5,867 bases of DNA from a bacterium (GTDB lineage Bacteria; Myxococcota_A; Bradymonadia; UBA7976; UBA1532), in the NCBI GenBank assembly GCA_030424955.1, contig JAUHVS010000412.1, positions 1-5,867 of the forward strand. Direction: 5' to 3'. Positions 5,532 through 5,867 of this stretch are shown here, piece after piece (the first letter of the stretch is position 1; the number at the start of each line of letters is the position of its first letter). Under the pieces are notes generated by a model. The model was given only the letters and a program-made list of their open reading frames with translations, made no database searches and was not told the DNA's origin. The position numbers were made by a program, and so were the translations under genes.

Positions 5532-5591
5532 TTCGTCGCAGGAAATCCACGGTTCGCATTCCGCGCCGTTGATCAACAGGGTGTGCACGCC
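5493..5591 (-). pseudogene. rnfC: Internal fragment resembling RnfC (Rnf electron transport complex subunit C)
   Basis: Read on the minus strand, this stretch encodes GVHTLLINGAECEPWISC followed by DEMLMREQPGQVVLG. The core NGAECEPWISCDEMLMRE matches a hallmark of RnfC, in the domain related to the FMN/NADH-binding 51-kDa subunit of complex I (compare NGAECEPYIxxDDxLMRE). RnfC is a protein of several hundred residues with ferredoxin-type 4Fe-4S motifs further on, and nothing else of it is here: upstream the frame runs into the antisense of the oxidoreductase gene, downstream into a hydrophobic tail. It is therefore a remnant or a joined piece, not a working gene. Four of its codons end in A/T (GAA, GAA, ATT, GAA), unlike the symporter next door. 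The limits are approximate. Confidence 0.55.
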
Positions 5592-5867
5592 GTGGTCGGC
5601 GCCGGCGTCATGGGTCTCACCACCGCGCTGCGCCTGGCGGAAACGGGTGCCGAGGTCACGATCTACGCCCGCGAGTTTCCGATGGAAACCCGCTCCGCTC
5701 GCGCCACGGGGGTGTGGTCTCCTTCGAGCCGGGTGGGCCTGGCCAATGCCGTCGACCCGGAGTTCGCGAGTCGATGGGAGCGTTGGGCGCGCGCCTCCTG
5801 GGCGACTCACCAGCGCTTCGTCGGCGCCATCGGCGATCCGGTGGAGTATCTGCCGCAGTATTACATT
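5583..5867 (+). CDS. DAO-family FAD-dependent oxidoreductase, N-terminal fragment
   Basis: The first 95 codons of an FAD-dependent oxidoreductase of the D-amino-acid oxidase type, running off the right edge. The Rossmann motif GAGVMGLTTALRLAE is at 6-20 and ends with the expected strand VTIYAR (25-30). TRSARATGVWSPSSRVG (36-52) matches the FAD-contact region of D-amino-acid oxidase (TTTDVAAGLWQPY in the animal enzymes). Such enzymes oxidise D-amino acids, releasing 2-oxoacids, ammonia and peroxide; the substrate cannot be fixed from this piece. GTG 5583 gives a natural N-terminus (MHAVVGAG), but no ribosome binding site is well placed, and GTG 5592 is the next choice. If the adjoining RnfC-like DNA marks a join, the native start may be lost. 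Seventeen of the 95 codons end in A/T, clearly more than in the rest of the window. Confidence 0.75.
   Translation, partial: MHAVVGAGVMGLTTALRLAETGAEVTIYAREFPMETRSARATGVWSPSSRVGLANAVDPEFASRWERWARASWATHQRFVGAIGDPVEYLPQYYI

Noticed and set aside
5443..5559. 39-residue N-terminal extension of the symporter
   Set aside because: Arg/Gly/Ala-rich and not hydrophobic, crosses the RnfC-like fragment; the ribosome binding site and first membrane segment favour ATG 5442.
5439..5810. 123-codon minus-strand ORF at the right end as one gene
   Set aside because: Its first part is the antisense of the DAO-type oxidoreductase; only the RnfC-like piece and hydrophobic tail carry protein-like signal.

Overview
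This is a GC-rich window (third codon positions are almost all G or C) with tightly packed bacterial genes. The mix points to a Gram-negative bacterium, perhaps Myxococcota or a related delta-proteobacterial lineage: a DarP/YjgA protein, a DUF2911 exported protein, a lipobox-bearing envelope protein and a sodium:solute symporter of the long type also common in Bacteroidota. The taxonomic guess is inference; there is no rRNA or other marker.

Left part (1-961). The minus strand carries the first ~40 codons of a pyroglutamyl peptidase (pcp), cut by the window edge. Diverging from it is an ATGA-overlapped pair: an unrecognised 57-residue four-cysteine protein (160-333), then a DUF938-type SAM-dependent methyltransferase (330-920). 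A hairpin lies at the convergent junction that follows.

Middle (946-2868). A minus-strand pair, darP then a small thioredoxin-fold protein, is joined by a TGATG overlap and so is probably translationally coupled. Diverging from darP across 143 bp that holds an 18-bp perfect palindrome is an exported lipoprotein with a beta-rich body and a C-terminal coiled coil. It ends at strong hairpins that probably serve as a two-way terminator.

Right part (2880-5531). A minus-strand operon encodes a 569-residue sodium:solute symporter followed after 4 bp by a secreted DUF2911/TPR-like protein whose ribosome binding site lies inside the symporter's last codons. A very short hydrophobic ORF overlaps the symporter start by ATGA.

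Right end (about 5490-5867). The sequence changes character. A short antisense piece reads as an internal fragment of RnfC. Immediately beyond it, on the plus strand, is the N-terminus of a DAO-family FAD oxidoreductase whose codon use is clearly less GC-biased (17 of 95 codons end in A/T, against none in the first ~90 codons of the symporter). This is either a transfer scar or a chimeric join in the assembly, and it is the most anomalous part of the window. I see no CRISPR array, insertion sequence, tRNA or rRNA, and no convincing new defence or mobile system.
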